64,000 nucleotides of DNA, taken from the NCBI RefSeq assembly GCF_010093595.1, contig NW_022985441.1, positions 434,132-498,131 on the forward strand. Direction: 5' to 3'. Origin of the DNA: Mytilinidion resinicola (lineage: Eukaryota > Ascomycota > Dothideomycetes > Mytilinidiales > Mytilinidiaceae). Of this stretch, positions 8,654 through 19,049 are shown in pieces. Under the pieces are notes generated by a model that made no database searches, was not told the DNA's origin, and saw nothing but the letters and a program-made list of their open reading frames with translations. Each line of letters begins with the position of its first letter. The first letter of the stretch is position 1. Position numbers and translations under genes: made by a program.

Positions 8654-10340
8654 CTTGAGTAGGATTCTTTGCATCCTGTTATTTCCTTGAAGCATAGCGT
8701 TGGCGCGAAGGGACTTCGGAGTCACGGATATACCTCTTACATGGACTGATCACGACATGTCGCAGCCTATAGGCTGGATCTCAATGAGTCAGGACTTTCC
8801 TGAGAACGGATTCAGATGAATGCATACTTTCGTACACTATTAGCACGCAGATATGATGACGATAGCTTTGTGAATGATGATGAGCTGTGAACTACAATAT
8901 GTCCAGCAGACTCATTCTTCCTCTGGGAGTTGCACAATGTTCCTGATCATACAATGCAAGGCAAATCATCGGAGTCTGAGCAATACCTGCCTATGGTCCT
9001 GCAGCGGCAATCAGGAAGGGGCCTCAGATCCACTCGCCATCAAGAGAACTATACTCGCCCAAATATTGCCTGCGCGCGGCCTGCTGCGAACAATCCTATT
9101 CTCCCCCAGGGGAATAGATAGGAATAAGAGTGTATTCCTGGAAAGCGTGGTCGGGCCAGGTTGCAGGCTCAGCCAATCAACCGGCTCTCGCCAATATGTC
9201 CTGAAACGATGCCAGACTTGTCGACGACACCTCCTCAACTTCGAGCTAAGCGCCAGGCCAGACCGCGACGACCTGTCGTTCAACCTCAGAAAACCCTCTC
9301 CCGCACGTCTTTGAGACGAGCATCGCGGCCTGCGTATGCCGTCAACTCCATTGAAACCACCCTGACGCGTCAACTCGTCGAGTGGCATTCTCCACTGCGA
9401 ATCCTGGAGGCCCGTCTTTCATCAGAGTCTGCTGCGGTGACTGTTGCAAACGCGGTGCTGGTGAAGCATGATACTGGAACGGAGTACTCATCGTTAGAGC
9501 GTGATGCGAGATCGTTGAGTCGTCGAGGGGATAACTGACTGCTCATGGCGTTTGACTCTTCCAAACGCCAACGGCTCTGCGAACAGTATCAGCAATCGAT
9601 AGTGGGTAGGGCTATCAATAGTAAGTAGGGATATAGTTTAATAAGAATGCCTGGAACGAGCCATCGTCTCCCCACGCGTCGCGCGCTGCAGACGCTAGCG
9701 AAAGAGCCTCATGATGGGTGGTGTGAGGCGGTTGGCCATGCGGCGGCTACGGAGACGGCCAGGCCTGAAACACTGATCGCACGCTATGCAGTCGGAATAG
9801 AAGCTTGTTTTCAGATGCGGTATGAGCGTTTCCGTTTCGATATTTTCGTCCACAGTCCCTCGATTGGCTGCCGTGGCCTCGTTCCATGCGCGACAGTCCC
9901 AGTGGCGATCAGTCGTCCCGGCGGTTTGTTTCCAGTTCCGACTCAGTCTCTGTACAAAAGCCTTCACTTGCCCCGGGACACGCCTCACAATGATTCCTGT
10001 ACAGCTGTGCTGTTGAGAATGCTCGTCATGTCTTTCTGTGAAGGACAAAGCGCCGCGTGATCAGCCCTACACAATGGCTTTGACGAGAACGTCACACTCC
10101 AATCCCCGTCGCGGACCTTCTATTGTGCGTGTATAATGCTCTTTGCGACTCACTATATATCTCTTCTCTTCTGCACCCCACCTCGCTTCTTTTCTTCTTC
10201 ACCTTGTCACACACATCTACATCTTTCGGCGCGCAAGCAAACTTTCAGCAACAAAGATTCCCTCCACCTTCGCACTCCAAACCCTCTTGCCGGTCAAGAT
10301 ACAACACAAATCGAGCACCGCCCCCGCTCGCACACGCACG
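8654..10340. other. Intergenic, 1.7 kb
   Basis: This holds the ssu72 3' region and the promoter of the secreted LPMO-like gene. An ORF at about 9197-9538 (plus) has Ser/Arg-rich, domain-free content and is not supported as a gene. Near the end are a TATA-like box (10154) and a long C/T tract (10161-10215), typical of fungal core promoters. Confidence 0.45.
10154..10160 (+). promoter_or_regulatory. TATA-like box of the LPMO-like gene
   Basis: TATATAT lies 187 bp upstream of the ATG at 10341. It is followed immediately by a pyrimidine-rich stretch, the usual fungal layout of core promoter and transcription start. The position fits; use is inferred. Confidence 0.45.
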
Positions 10341-11762
10341 ATGAAGCCCACTTCCGGAAAGCTGGCCTTCTTCGGCCGCATCGCGGTTGCCGCTCTACTT
10401 ACCACTCACGTCGCCGGGCATTCCTGGATCGAGCAGCTAGTCAATATCAACGACAATGGAAGTTACGTTGGCGAGTGGGGCTACATGCGCAACTTCATGG
10501 ATAAGGGCGTTCCCGCGAATGCTGGCGCCGTCCAGGACCATCAAAAGTATAGCCTGCCCCTCAGCGTCGCAACAGGGCTGTTCATCACCGACCAAATGAA
10601 CATATGTAACCCGGATGCTCAGAAGCCTGGCCAGGCCGACAAATTCCCCAAGTTGAAGACTGCACCCGGCAACTATGTCGCCATGAGATACTCCGAGAAT
10701 GGCCACATCTCGCAGCCTCTGCAGCTACAAGGCAAGCCCAACAAGGCTGGTACAAACTACGTCTTTGCCACCACCAACCCAAAACCAGGCGAGACTCTCG
10801 CCAACGTCATGCTGTGGACTGCCGACGGCAAGGGTGGGGATGGCAACGGTAGACTTCTTACGGCGCAGACCTTTGATGACGGCCGCTGTTACGAAAAAAG
10901 TGCCTTTCCTATCGCTGTACAACGCATGGCCACGACACCCAATGCCGGTCTCCCCCTTTTCTGCGAGACCGATTTCCAGATCCCGAAGGATGCCAAGACT
11001 GGCGAACAGCTCACCCTCTACTGGGTCTGGCAATGGCCTACCCTTCCCGGCAAGGATGGCAACGATGAACTTGGCAAAGACGAGTATTACACTTCTTGCA
11101 TGGATGTCGATATCGTTGATAAAGTCGACACGAATGTCAAGCCGTCCTTCACACTGGCCCAGCAAGATTCGTGGACAATAGCCGTGTCCGACTTCAAGTC
11201 TCGCACTGCACTGCCATCGAGCACGAATCCCACCGATGGCGAGCTCGGAACGATCTTCAAGAAGCAGGGTGGCCAGCAAACGGCTCAACCTACAGGTGCT
11301 CAGCCCACCGGCGTGGCTCCTAGTGCTACAAGTCCGGCTCAACCTACAGGTGGCCAGCCCACTGGCGCAGCTCCTACTACTACAGGTGAGACTCAACCCA
11401 CCCCCTCCTCCGCCTCGAGCCCTGCTTCTGGCAGTGCTCCAGGCATGCCTAACATTCCGACGATCACCAATCGTCCCGCTCATCCACACGCATCGGGTAT
11501 CTCTACCTTTGTTACCATGACTAACAGCCCTGTTGCAGGGCTTCCTATTCCCACCATCACGAACCGCGCCGGCACTACCAGCATCGGCGGCGGCGGCAAT
11601 GGCGCCGAAGACGTCGTGACAGTCACCGTCACCGAAATGGTCACCGTCACCGCTCCCCTCAGCACCGCAACCCTCGCCGCGCGCGCCGTGCCCGACGAAG
11701 ACAAGGTCGTGTCGCACATGCGTCAACACGGCAATTCCGCCAAGTTCCGTGGCCGCGTCTAA
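10341..11762 (+). CDS. Secreted LPMO-like protein (DUF7492-type) with Ser/Thr/Pro tail
   Basis: This is a single exon of 473 residues. The signal peptide (residues 1-26: GRIAVAALLTTHVAG) ends immediately before His27, giving a mature N-terminus of HSWIEQL. A free N-terminal histidine is the copper-brace feature of lytic polysaccharide monooxygenases. The globular part (~27-340) contains GYMRNFMDKG, CNPDAQKPGQ, APGNYVAMRYSENGHIS and LTLYWVWQWPT, with several Cys. It resembles the fungal family I remember as DUF7492. The tail has AQPTG/GQPTG repeats and two NIPTITNR / PIPTITNR units, a likely O-glycosylated stalk, and ends basic. Longer starts upstream run through the C/T-rich promoter and are rejected. 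Oxidative cleavage of polysaccharide is a hypothesis; the second brace histidine was not located with confidence. Confidence 0.75.
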   Translation: MKPTSGKLAFFGRIAVAALLTTHVAGHSWIEQLVNINDNGSYVGEWGYMRNFMDKGVPANAGAVQDHQKYSLPLSVATGLFITDQMNICNPDAQKPGQADKFPKLKTAPGNYVAMRYSENGHISQPLQLQGKPNKAGTNYVFATTNPKPGETLANVMLWTADGKGGDGNGRLLTAQTFDDGRCYEKSAFPIAVQRMATTPNAGLPLFCETDFQIPKDAKTGEQLTLYWVWQWPTLPGKDGNDELGKDEYYTSCMDVDIVDKVDTNVKPSFTLAQQDSWTIAVSDFKSRTALPSSTNPTDGELGTIFKKQGGQQTAQPTGAQPTGVAPSATSPAQPTGGQPTGAAPTTTGETQPTPSSASSPASGSAPGMPNIPTITNRPAHPHASGISTFVTMTNSPVAGLPIPTITNRAGTTSIGGGGNGAEDVVTVTVTEMVTVTAPLSTATLAARAVPDEDKVVSHMRQHGNSAKFRGRV

Positions 11763-12829
11763 TTGCCCCCCTGCCGGCCCTCTCTACAACATATCTCTTT
11801 CTTTCTCACGCGGCTAAGCGCCTAGATGCCTAGCCCCGGCGGCCCTGTCATAACTTTCTTCCATTTCTGGGCTTGATGCCCGCGCGATAAAGCGCTATTG
11901 ATAGACTACTTTGGAAACGGTAACTACTTGTTTGGAACAAGAGGGCGTTTTCTCGTCAATTACACACATTTTCCTCTGATACACGTTTTTTTTCCCTCTC
12001 CTTTTTTGTACTTGTTTTGCATAGCGTGGGTACTGCATTGCATTCGGTGCATGGGATGGCGCAACTCGTACACACTGGACTACTGTGAGGACTGGGCTGG
12101 ATGACGGGGTCTGCATTACTGGGCCTGGATGTCTTACGGTGTTTTGGATATACCTATGCATGGATCTATGGGTCCTGTTGTAACAAATACACATTTTTTC
12201 TGCTGCCGGTTTGGCAGACGGAGCTCTGATTTCTGGTTCCTTTTGGCGCTTTCCATGTGTGATGTAAGACTCTTGCTGCCGTCTGAAGTGCCTTAATATG
12301 CTTTCTTGTTTGGATGATTGAGACACGTGCTGGTCTGGGCTACCTCAGGCTGGCGTAACAAGGTGGACATATGCTAGGTCTGTGACTCTGTCAGTCAACA
12401 CTCTTTCATCCTAAGATGATACGGCTTCGTTGTATTGTGCGTTTATAATGCTGGGGAGTAGTAGGTGTGTACGCTCTTCTGCCGGTGCTTGGGGCTGTCT
12501 CGATTCACTTTCATGAATGTGAAAGAGATGGATCTAGGTACGAGTTTCTGCTGCCGTGATGGGTGCTTTAACATGCTTTGAGAAATTGTAAATAGGTAGA
12601 GTTGCGTATGCTTGTATGCTACCTTTTATAGTGCTTTGATTAGAGATTACTGTTTTGGGATCCTGGTTTACTGCGCGTGGACTGCGTCTGCTTGGTAAGG
12701 GGAAGCTATATTATTACAACATCGCGTCGTTCATCAAGACTCGATTGCTCATATGGATTAGGCATGCGCTATTGATCCTTCTAGCATTGTAGACGGTATA
12801 TGTAGGACTTCAAGGGGGCTTTGACTGCG
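11763..12829. other. Convergent intergenic region, 1.07 kb
   Basis: The 3' ends of the LPMO-like gene (plus) and the acyl-CoA dehydrogenase gene (minus) face each other here. T-rich stretches (11970-12010) could hold polyadenylation signals. Two similar segments (TGCTGCCG...AACATGCTTT-like, near 12273 and 12549) form a weak direct repeat. No gene was seen. Confidence 0.45.
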
Positions 12830-14831
12830 TTACAATCTCGCCCTATCTCCCACCTTCTCCTCGCCAAACACGATCTTCCGATCCCACTCTACGGCCTCCC
12901 TCCAATCTTTCTTCTCTACTCCAATCCTCCTAGCCATCCACCTCCTCGCTACCTCCCCCGTAACCGCATCCCCATCCCTCCTGGCATCCTCCCCGAGCAA
13001 AACAGCAACCACAACCCACGCCAACGTCGCCAGAACCTCCCTCCCGCTCACCTTTAGCTCCTCCACGCTCGTCTCCTCCACTATCTTCTTAAACCCCTCC
13101 CACACCCGTACCACGCTTTCCCCTCCCCTCCCCTCCCACAACTCCACTCTCCCGCCCACCCACTCACTCACAGCCTCCACCGCCCCCGCCCCCCCTCTCC
13201 CCTTCAGCACCCTCACGCAATCCTCCGCCATGACATTCGTCGTCCCCTCCCAGATACTCAACACATTCGCATCCCGAAACAGCCGCGCCACATTCACCCC
13301 CACGTCCTCATTCTCCAAATACCCCACACCCCCGAGACTCTCCATGCCCTCGGCTAGCCCCGCAATCGCCGCGCGCGCCGTCAGCGCCTTCGCGACCGGC
13401 GTGAGCAGGCGCAGCAGGAGCGGTGCCTGCTCCACCGCCACGCCCAGCCGCTCCGCCGCCGCCGCTGCGGAGGTCGCTGGGTCCGCGGGAGGAGGAGGGG
13501 AGGGACAGTAGCCCGGCGCCGCGGCCTCGGCGATCCCCAGCAGCGCGACGCAGAAGAAGCCGAGGTGCGCCAGGCCGCGGAACTCGGTGTGCTGGTGCGC
13601 GAGCTCCGCGACGTGGGACGGGGTCGCGGCGAGGAGGGTGCCGGCGACGCGCCGCACGCGGGCGTAGCCGCGCGAGATGGCGAGGCCGCGCGCCCAGAGG
13701 CCGAGGGCGCTGATGGAGTTGTGCACGCGCGTGATGTTGAGGATGGTGGCGATGGTTTTGATGCCGGTGCCGGGCGCGCCGAGGAGGTAGGCGCGGGTGT
13801 TGTTGAGCTCGAGTTCCGCGGTGGGGAGGGGGCGGGTGCCGAGTTTGGATTTCAGGGCGTGGATGGTGATGCCGTTGAGTTCGGTTTTCGGGGCGTGTTC
13901 TCTGGTTGAGGCGGCTTTTGCTTGACGGCGCGTAGGGGCGTAGAAGGCGGAGAGAGCTCCGGAGGGCGTTTTGGCGAGCAGAATGGTCATGTTGGATTCT
14001 GTGGCGGAGGAGAACCATTTGAAGCCGCTGATGCTCCAGGGGCCTAGAGGCAGACCGTCGGTGTCTACGGTGCTTTCTTCAGGGGAGAAAGTAGGCGCGT
14101 AGGTAGCTAAAGTCTCCGTATTCCGTACGTCGCTCCCGCCTTGACGTTCAGTCATCCACTGCCCGCTCGTCCATGCCTCCGCGTCTCTGGCTGTCAAATG
14201 CTTGTACGCGCGCTCGAAGACTCGTCGCTCAGTCTCGCTCCTCTCAACATCTTTGCTGGCAAGGTGTAGAGAGAGCAATCGCGCTGCCCCGTCTTGCATA
14301 GCGCTTGGGCATGTCACCCCGGCGGAGCTGGGCTGCCAGAGGATGTACTTTAAGTATTGATGCGGGCGGGAGTATGCACCCTGCTCATGCTCGTAGGCTA
14401 TGGCGACTATGCCCTCGGATAGGCCGAGGGACTGCAGAGCTTGCCATCCGGGGCTCGTGATGAGGGTGTTGGATGGCTCGCCAAACGGGGTATGGGACAC
14501 CAAACGCGGGGGGTTGGACTCGGCATTGTGCACGTGGGAGAGGGTAGATGGTGCAAGAGTGAGTGCACCAAATCGGGCTATAGGCGTACTTAGGGAAGTC
14601 TGGAGGGGCTTGGGGAGATAGACTTGGTGATATTAGCTTGATTTCTGACAGTTGGAATGAAGTACACAGACAAGAGAAGAGCCGCTTGTATGCCTCATCC
14701 TCGAGGAATGGGTTCTCTAGCCTCGGAGGTGTTTGGAAGAAGCCATCAGTCGCACTAGAGGGCGCTGTAGCATGTGTTGCTGGCTCGTTCTTGAAAGGTT
14801 GCGGTGTCAGTGTTGAAGTGGTTTTAGCCAT
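12830..14831 (-). CDS. AidB/FadE-type acyl-CoA dehydrogenase
   Basis: There are two exons: 14831-14672 (MAKTTSTLTP...) and 14622-12830, with a 49-nt intron (GTCTGT..CAAG), giving 650 residues. This flavoprotein family oxidises acyl-CoA thioesters at C2-C3; the AidB-like branch also includes DNA-protective proteins in bacteria. Family blocks in order: GFFQTPPRLENPFLED (N-terminal AidB domain), YLPKPLQTSL at the splice join, GIVAIAYEHEQGAYSRPHQY, WTSGQWMTERQGGSDVRNTE (flavin/substrate loop), GFKWFSSATESNM, LNITRVHNSISALGLWARG, and GMESLGGVGYLENE..NVLSIWEGTTNVMAEDCVR near the C-terminus. No obvious PTS1 is present; it ends GDRARL. An Ala/Pro-rich insert lies around AAAPGYCPSPPPPADPATSA. Substrate unknown. 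Confidence 0.92.
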
Positions 14832-15666
14832 ATTCTATTAGAGATTTTAACCCCAACTTGTGTCAAAGACAAAGCTTCTGCAGCGGTAAAAGCAGCTGTT
14901 ATTCATTCTCGGCTCGTGGGCTGGCGTGGGAGGTGCCGGTACGACCGTCGTATCGAATGTGGGGAAATTGGTGATGAGTGAGAAGCTCCGAGGTTGGCGT
15001 TTCGAGCTGCTGAATCAGTCCATTTGTAAAACCAAATATTTTTATCTCCTTTCATATGAGATCGGCTCTCGGGAAAGGGATTGTAGTAGCCCTTGTTTCG
15101 CCTTTGGTTCTCCACGATACAGCGCCTTGCCATAGATATCCGTACACTTTCATGCTACTTTCAATCTCCGTACACCCTGCTGACGTTGTCTGGGGTAGCA
15201 TCGCGAGTTACTAGTTGTCTAAAATGCCAAACTTTATTCTCTTTGGGAATGCTGGAAATTCTATGAGGTTCCTCACGCAGCGGCAAGTGGATGTACGGAT
15301 ATCTATGACGAGGCATTATGTCGTTTGAATTCGCAGAAATAATCACGTGACGATAAGACGAACGCGTTACTCGCCCCTACAGTTCCTTTTCTCATCGCCA
15401 TCTGCATATTGTCAGCTCTATGTGATAGCAGGTGCAGGGCATCCCGCCAAGGCCTGACGTGCAACGACCGCGCGTCTCAGGCACCAACATCTCACTCTAT
15501 GCTTCGTCTCTATTTCATACGGTCCTCTTTTGTGTCATTTTCCTTCTTGTCACACATTCAATCAGTATTCTCCTCTTTAACGAGGACAAGGAATTGACAC
15601 GTTCCGGGCATCAAGCTCGACAACGACAAACATATCAGCTTCTCCAGACCTCCTGATCTATCGAAG
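14832..15666. other. Divergent intergenic region with a MITE
   Basis: This holds the promoters of the acyl-CoA dehydrogenase (minus) and the F-box-like gene (plus). The central 200 bp is a MITE-A copy (15118-15318), so this element sits in a shared promoter region. Confidence 0.5.
15118..15318. mobile_element. MITE-A copy 2 (complete)
   Basis: The element is about 201 bp. The left end TACAGCGCCTTGCCATAGATA leads to TCCGTACAC. The right end GTACGGATATCTATGACGAGG leads to CATTA, the inverted complement. The interior (CTGACGTTGTCTGGGGTAGC, then AAAATGCCAAACTTTATTCT) matches the copies at 1526 and 29482. It is non-coding. Confidence 0.8.
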
Positions 15667-16641
15667 ATGTCTCAGCCACAGAAGATTTCCCACATGGAAC
15701 TCCAACAACGCACTCTCGACACGGTTATCCATATTTTTCTCCGCTTTCCTCGTGAACTCCGCGACCAAATTTACTCCTACCTCTTCACGTATTCCGACTC
15801 CCAACCTATCAACCTTGCTTACTCTCATCTGACCGCTCTTGACCCGAACATTGACCCCGAACATCACCTGTCGTCCCGCTGGGTGGGACCTCTCCTCGCC
15901 TCCGAGATGGCAGACTCATTCTATGGCCTCAATGCTTTCGCTATCGCATCATCATCCCCCCTCAACCAAACGCTAAGCTTCTGCCGATGGGGTAGCGGCG
16001 TGATGCCATCCGCCTTCCTCCGCCAACTGAGCGTCGAGATAATAGAAGATTCATCATCCAACTGCGTCACATCTGACTCTGATCAATCTTACGAACAAGA
16101 AAGCGTGGCAGATGAGAGGCGTGCAAAGCTTGCATGCCTACTCCACATTCCCCGACTTGAAAAACTAGAGCTTCGGATTCAGAAAATATGGGAAGGTCCC
16201 TTGGAAATACGGGACGTGAATCCTCTCATCCACCAGCTATGCCAGCAGCACCCGCGGGTCGAAATCAAGTTAGCTGTCTCTTTTGACAATCTCCTTCAAG
16301 AGGCTTGGGACTCTTGGGAGCCAGAGTTCGGGAACGGCCTTTCGCTGGCAGCGCGTCAAGCGCACTATGTCGAAGAGTTCAAGCCGGCTGGCTTCTCAGA
16401 CTGCACGGAGTTGATCGCACCGCCGAGTGAGGAAGATAGGAAACACGTGGAGGAGTTTACACCGCACATGATTATGCCACGATCTAGGAGGGCTACGGCA
16501 GGGCTGGTCGACGAAGACGTGGCGACGCGGAAGATGCTGCAGGGTCATTATGCTTGTCAAGAGCCGGCGCTGATGAGAGTGAACTTGGAGAGGCACTGGG
16601 AAGTTTGGCAGAAGTTGAAGAAGAGCGAGAGTAGTTTGTGA
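15667..16641 (+). CDS. F-box-like protein (fungal FPRELRDQIYSYL type)
   Basis: This is a single exon of 324 residues. The N-terminal FPRELRDQIYSYLF motif (~29-42) is the shortened F-box-like signature of a family expanded in Dothideomycetes. A Trp/hydrophobic central domain follows (PRLEKLELRIQKIWEGP..., LIHQLCQQHPRVEIKLAVSF), resembling the generic body of these proteins. The C-terminus is charged (NLERHWEVWQKLKKSES). Family members are presumed to contact Skp1 for ubiquitin ligase assembly, but most are uncharacterised and degeneration of the F-box is common. The ATG at 15667 is the first after an upstream stop; an in-frame ATG nine codons later (MELQQRTL) is an alternative. No signal peptide. 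Confidence 0.75.
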   Translation: MSQPQKISHMELQQRTLDTVIHIFLRFPRELRDQIYSYLFTYSDSQPINLAYSHLTALDPNIDPEHHLSSRWVGPLLASEMADSFYGLNAFAIASSSPLNQTLSFCRWGSGVMPSAFLRQLSVEIIEDSSSNCVTSDSDQSYEQESVADERRAKLACLLHIPRLEKLELRIQKIWEGPLEIRDVNPLIHQLCQQHPRVEIKLAVSFDNLLQEAWDSWEPEFGNGLSLAARQAHYVEEFKPAGFSDCTELIAPPSEEDRKHVEEFTPHMIMPRSRRATAGLVDEDVATRKMLQGHYACQEPALMRVNLERHWEVWQKLKKSESSL

Positions 16642-17355
16642 TAGCCCTAATTCGCTTTTAGGCCAAAAGAGAAGTACAATGCCTCGTTTTGCCTTGCCTC
16701 ATGGTACTTTCATAGCTCCACGCGAGGTAAAATCCGTCATCTTGAGCAGCTAGTAAACTCGCTGGGGCATCTCAGGCAGCAACATATAGGTATACTATAC
16801 TCAGTCGAGAATGGCACGCCTTAAAGATACGCCGCTCAACCCAAGCAAACGCATAGTCTTCTTGCTTGCCAAAGGAAAGCTAGGCTAGGCTAGGCATTCA
16901 AAGGACAAGGATTGAATAGGTTGAGGGCTAACTTTGCAAGGCTGAAAATGGACGAGGCTGTTTGGTTGACCAACTTGCGCCACCATGCACCACCATTCAA
17001 ATACCTAAGTAGCGCATCTTTTCCCATAAGCTCATATGTCCTCGCAGAGATCATGGTCACCAGCAATTGTGGCATTCTCTACGAAATGAAAAAGACATCT
17101 CACTGTTTTCTAAACGGATCGACTCCACTTCTCTATCAGTCTTTCCTGTCTGTTTAATTCCACGTCAAAACGGTACTGTTCCTCGCTTCGAGAAGAGAAA
17201 CACCACTATCACTCAAGGCTCCAGCCGCTGCCTCATGCTCTCGCTTGTGTTTACACAGCCACTATACTACAGCCAAATTTGTGGGGTAGATAGGAAATAT
17301 TGGAGGCCTTGTATTCCCTGCCTTCTCCACTTCCTCAGCACATTTTCCTATCGCG
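16642..17355. other. Intergenic, 0.7 kb
   Basis: Flank between the F-box-like gene and the short ORF at 17356. Base composition becomes more AT-rich towards 17.3 kb. No gene or repeat recognised. Confidence 0.4.
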
Positions 17356-17562
17356 ATGACAGATCCCCGGCATGCCTCGCACGGCCCTGAAGTTGTCAAT
17401 AATGAGGGGCTCGAGCACTACCAAAGCTATAATACAACATACCTTCAGAACTTCAATTCTCCTCCTAGGTTTCCCCAAGCACCATACGATAAGGCACAGC
17501 AACAAGGATCACCACCCAACAAAGGAGGAAGAATACTAACGTCCCCCCCTGTGCCGCAATGA
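17356..17562 (+). CDS. Short hypothetical ORF, possibly a truncated N-terminal module
   Basis: The ORF has 68 residues: MTDPRHASHGPEVVNNEGLE, then a Tyr/Asn/Gln/Pro-rich segment, ending TSPPVPQ. The opening (acidic/PR followed by PEVV..EGLE) is like the cytoplasmic N-termini of fungal single-pass proteins, in which a membrane helix follows after 80-100 residues. Here the reading stops before any helix and the sequence then becomes the AT-rich island. This suggests a gene truncated by decay, or an accidental ORF. No function is assigned. Confidence 0.3.
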   Translation: MTDPRHASHGPEVVNNEGLEHYQSYNTTYLQNFNSPPRFPQAPYDKAQQQGSPPNKGGRILTSPPVPQ

Positions 17563-18532
17563 ATCTATTACTTAGGCATCCCACTTTCTCCCTCGCGATT
17601 CCATCATGTTATAATTAGCCTATGATTATTCTTTAGACATTTCTCCCTAGGAAACTAGTGTGCGGCTAAAAAATTACGACGTTCTTGATTATACTGTCGA
17701 TTATTCCCTGCTGCACCACAACTATCTCCCAAATTTTATATTTCGGAGCATTAAACCGATAGTTTCAGGATAAAAGAAGACACCTCTAAGCTTTAAGGCA
17801 ATAGGCCCTTAGAAGCATATATTCCGGACTTATCCGTGCGAAGGGGTCCGTAGTGTGTCTTGGCATAAGGGTTTGGCGCGCTTACGTAGGGAGGTATTAG
17901 ATACTGTACTATATTTTACGCTATGCTTAAAATGCGGCGCTCTTTTCGAAACATCCATAAATAATTACGAGCTGGCTATTTTGGCAGCCGTTTATTATTG
18001 CCACCTGTCTATCGTGCCTCTCCTATTCGTGCCTCCATCACCACAATATTGACCGAGCCAGCCAGGTACTGGCGCAAGGTCTCCCTCTAGATATACCTAG
18101 AATATATGCTGCTCTATCAGAACATAGTAATATCCCTCCCAATACGCTCTGTTATCGCGTATTGTCACGGTAATCACCCGTGACACCTAACCCATAACGT
18201 AACCAGCACCCCCTTTTTCTCGTCACCTGATACCGCACGGATCCCGCGCCATACGCACGATCCAACACCCATAAATTCGCGAGCTCCTGTTCCTTTCACA
18301 TGGTCTTTACCCTTTACCTAGTACTGTACATAGCTTAATTAACGCTCCTCTTTGAGCTCTTAATCTCCGCGTGTAGCACTATCGTGACAGCAGTAGCATA
18401 TTCGGATGCTAATCGTTTCTGGCGTATTGATAATAGTTTGTCGGCGGCGTTCTAAGAGGTTATAGCAGGAGTTGTCGACCTTGTGCAATTTCTTACGAAG
18501 TGATCTCGACTAATGCCTACTAGCTTTATTAA

Positions 18533-18591
18533 TAGTAGCAATATTCGCCGCCTAAGCGTGTTAGCAAGGTTAGGCGGCTTAAAAACTACTA
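18533..18591. repeat. Imperfect inverted repeat (hairpin)
   Basis: The left arm 18533-18555 ends CGCCGCCTAA. The right arm 18570-18591 begins TTAGGCGGC and ends ACTACTA, complementary to the left arm's TAGTAG. The inner 9-bp GC stem is perfect and the loop is about 14 nt. It lies in the AT-rich island. Confidence 0.6.
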
Positions 18592-18612
18592 TAACTTTTT
18601 ACATTTATAGCA

Positions 18613-18664
18613 ATATCTATAGATTATTGGTAAGATATCTATAGATTATTGGTAAGATATCTAT
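18613..18664. repeat. 22-bp tandem repeat, 2.4 copies
   Basis: The unit ATATCTATAGATTATTGGTAAG occurs at 18613-18634 and 18635-18656, with a partial third copy to 18664. Confidence 0.85.
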
Positions 18665-19049
18665 ACTAGCCACTTGCACCTGTTAGCACGGTTTAATTTA
18701 CATGTAGGAGAGCCTCCAGAAACTTACACTTATTACAATAGGCTCCATTGGCATGGACTCTGGGTTGGTCTTTTCGTAGAGACTTTTTAGTTTCTTTCCG
18801 CAGCCGATTAAACGCGTTGTGGCCTTCTCCATATATAGGCGGCATATAAACGTCGAATATCCCCAGTAGGGAGTATGCCGCGTCTTCTTCGCGTGTCGTT
18901 TCGCGACTTGCAGCCTATAATATCCGCTCGTCAATGCTGAAATGAGAAAGGGGGCTCCCTCTAAGAGCTTTGCTGTTAATTCCTGTAATGGTTTGGATTT
19001 CTTGCATTATTAACTCTTTATTTCCGAGATACTTGCCCTCCACGGAATA

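Larger units (their letters stand above)
17563..19049. other. AT-rich, probably RIP-degraded island
   Basis: About 1.5 kb that is clearly richer in A/T and in TA dinucleotides than its neighbours, with stops in all frames. Only scraps of ORF remain (e.g. 18698-18934 minus, starting MTSGYYRLQVAKR, unrecognised). It contains an imperfect palindrome (18533-18591) and a 22-bp tandem repeat (18613-18664). The character is that of an old transposon or duplicated segment mutated by repeat-induced point mutation. The original element is no longer identifiable by eye. Confidence 0.5.

Noticed and set aside
9161..9538. Plus-strand ORF of 125 residues with an Arg/Ser-rich sequence
   Set aside because: No domain and a competing antisense ORF of the same size. 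Not enough to call a gene.
11895..12326. Minus-strand ORF of 143 residues in the 3' region of the LPMO-like gene
   Set aside because: Low-complexity and basic without family features; lies in a T-rich 3' flank.
18698..18934. Minus-strand ORF of 78 residues in the AT-rich island
   Set aside because: No recognised transposase or other domain, and stops surround it. Treated as a relic scrap only.
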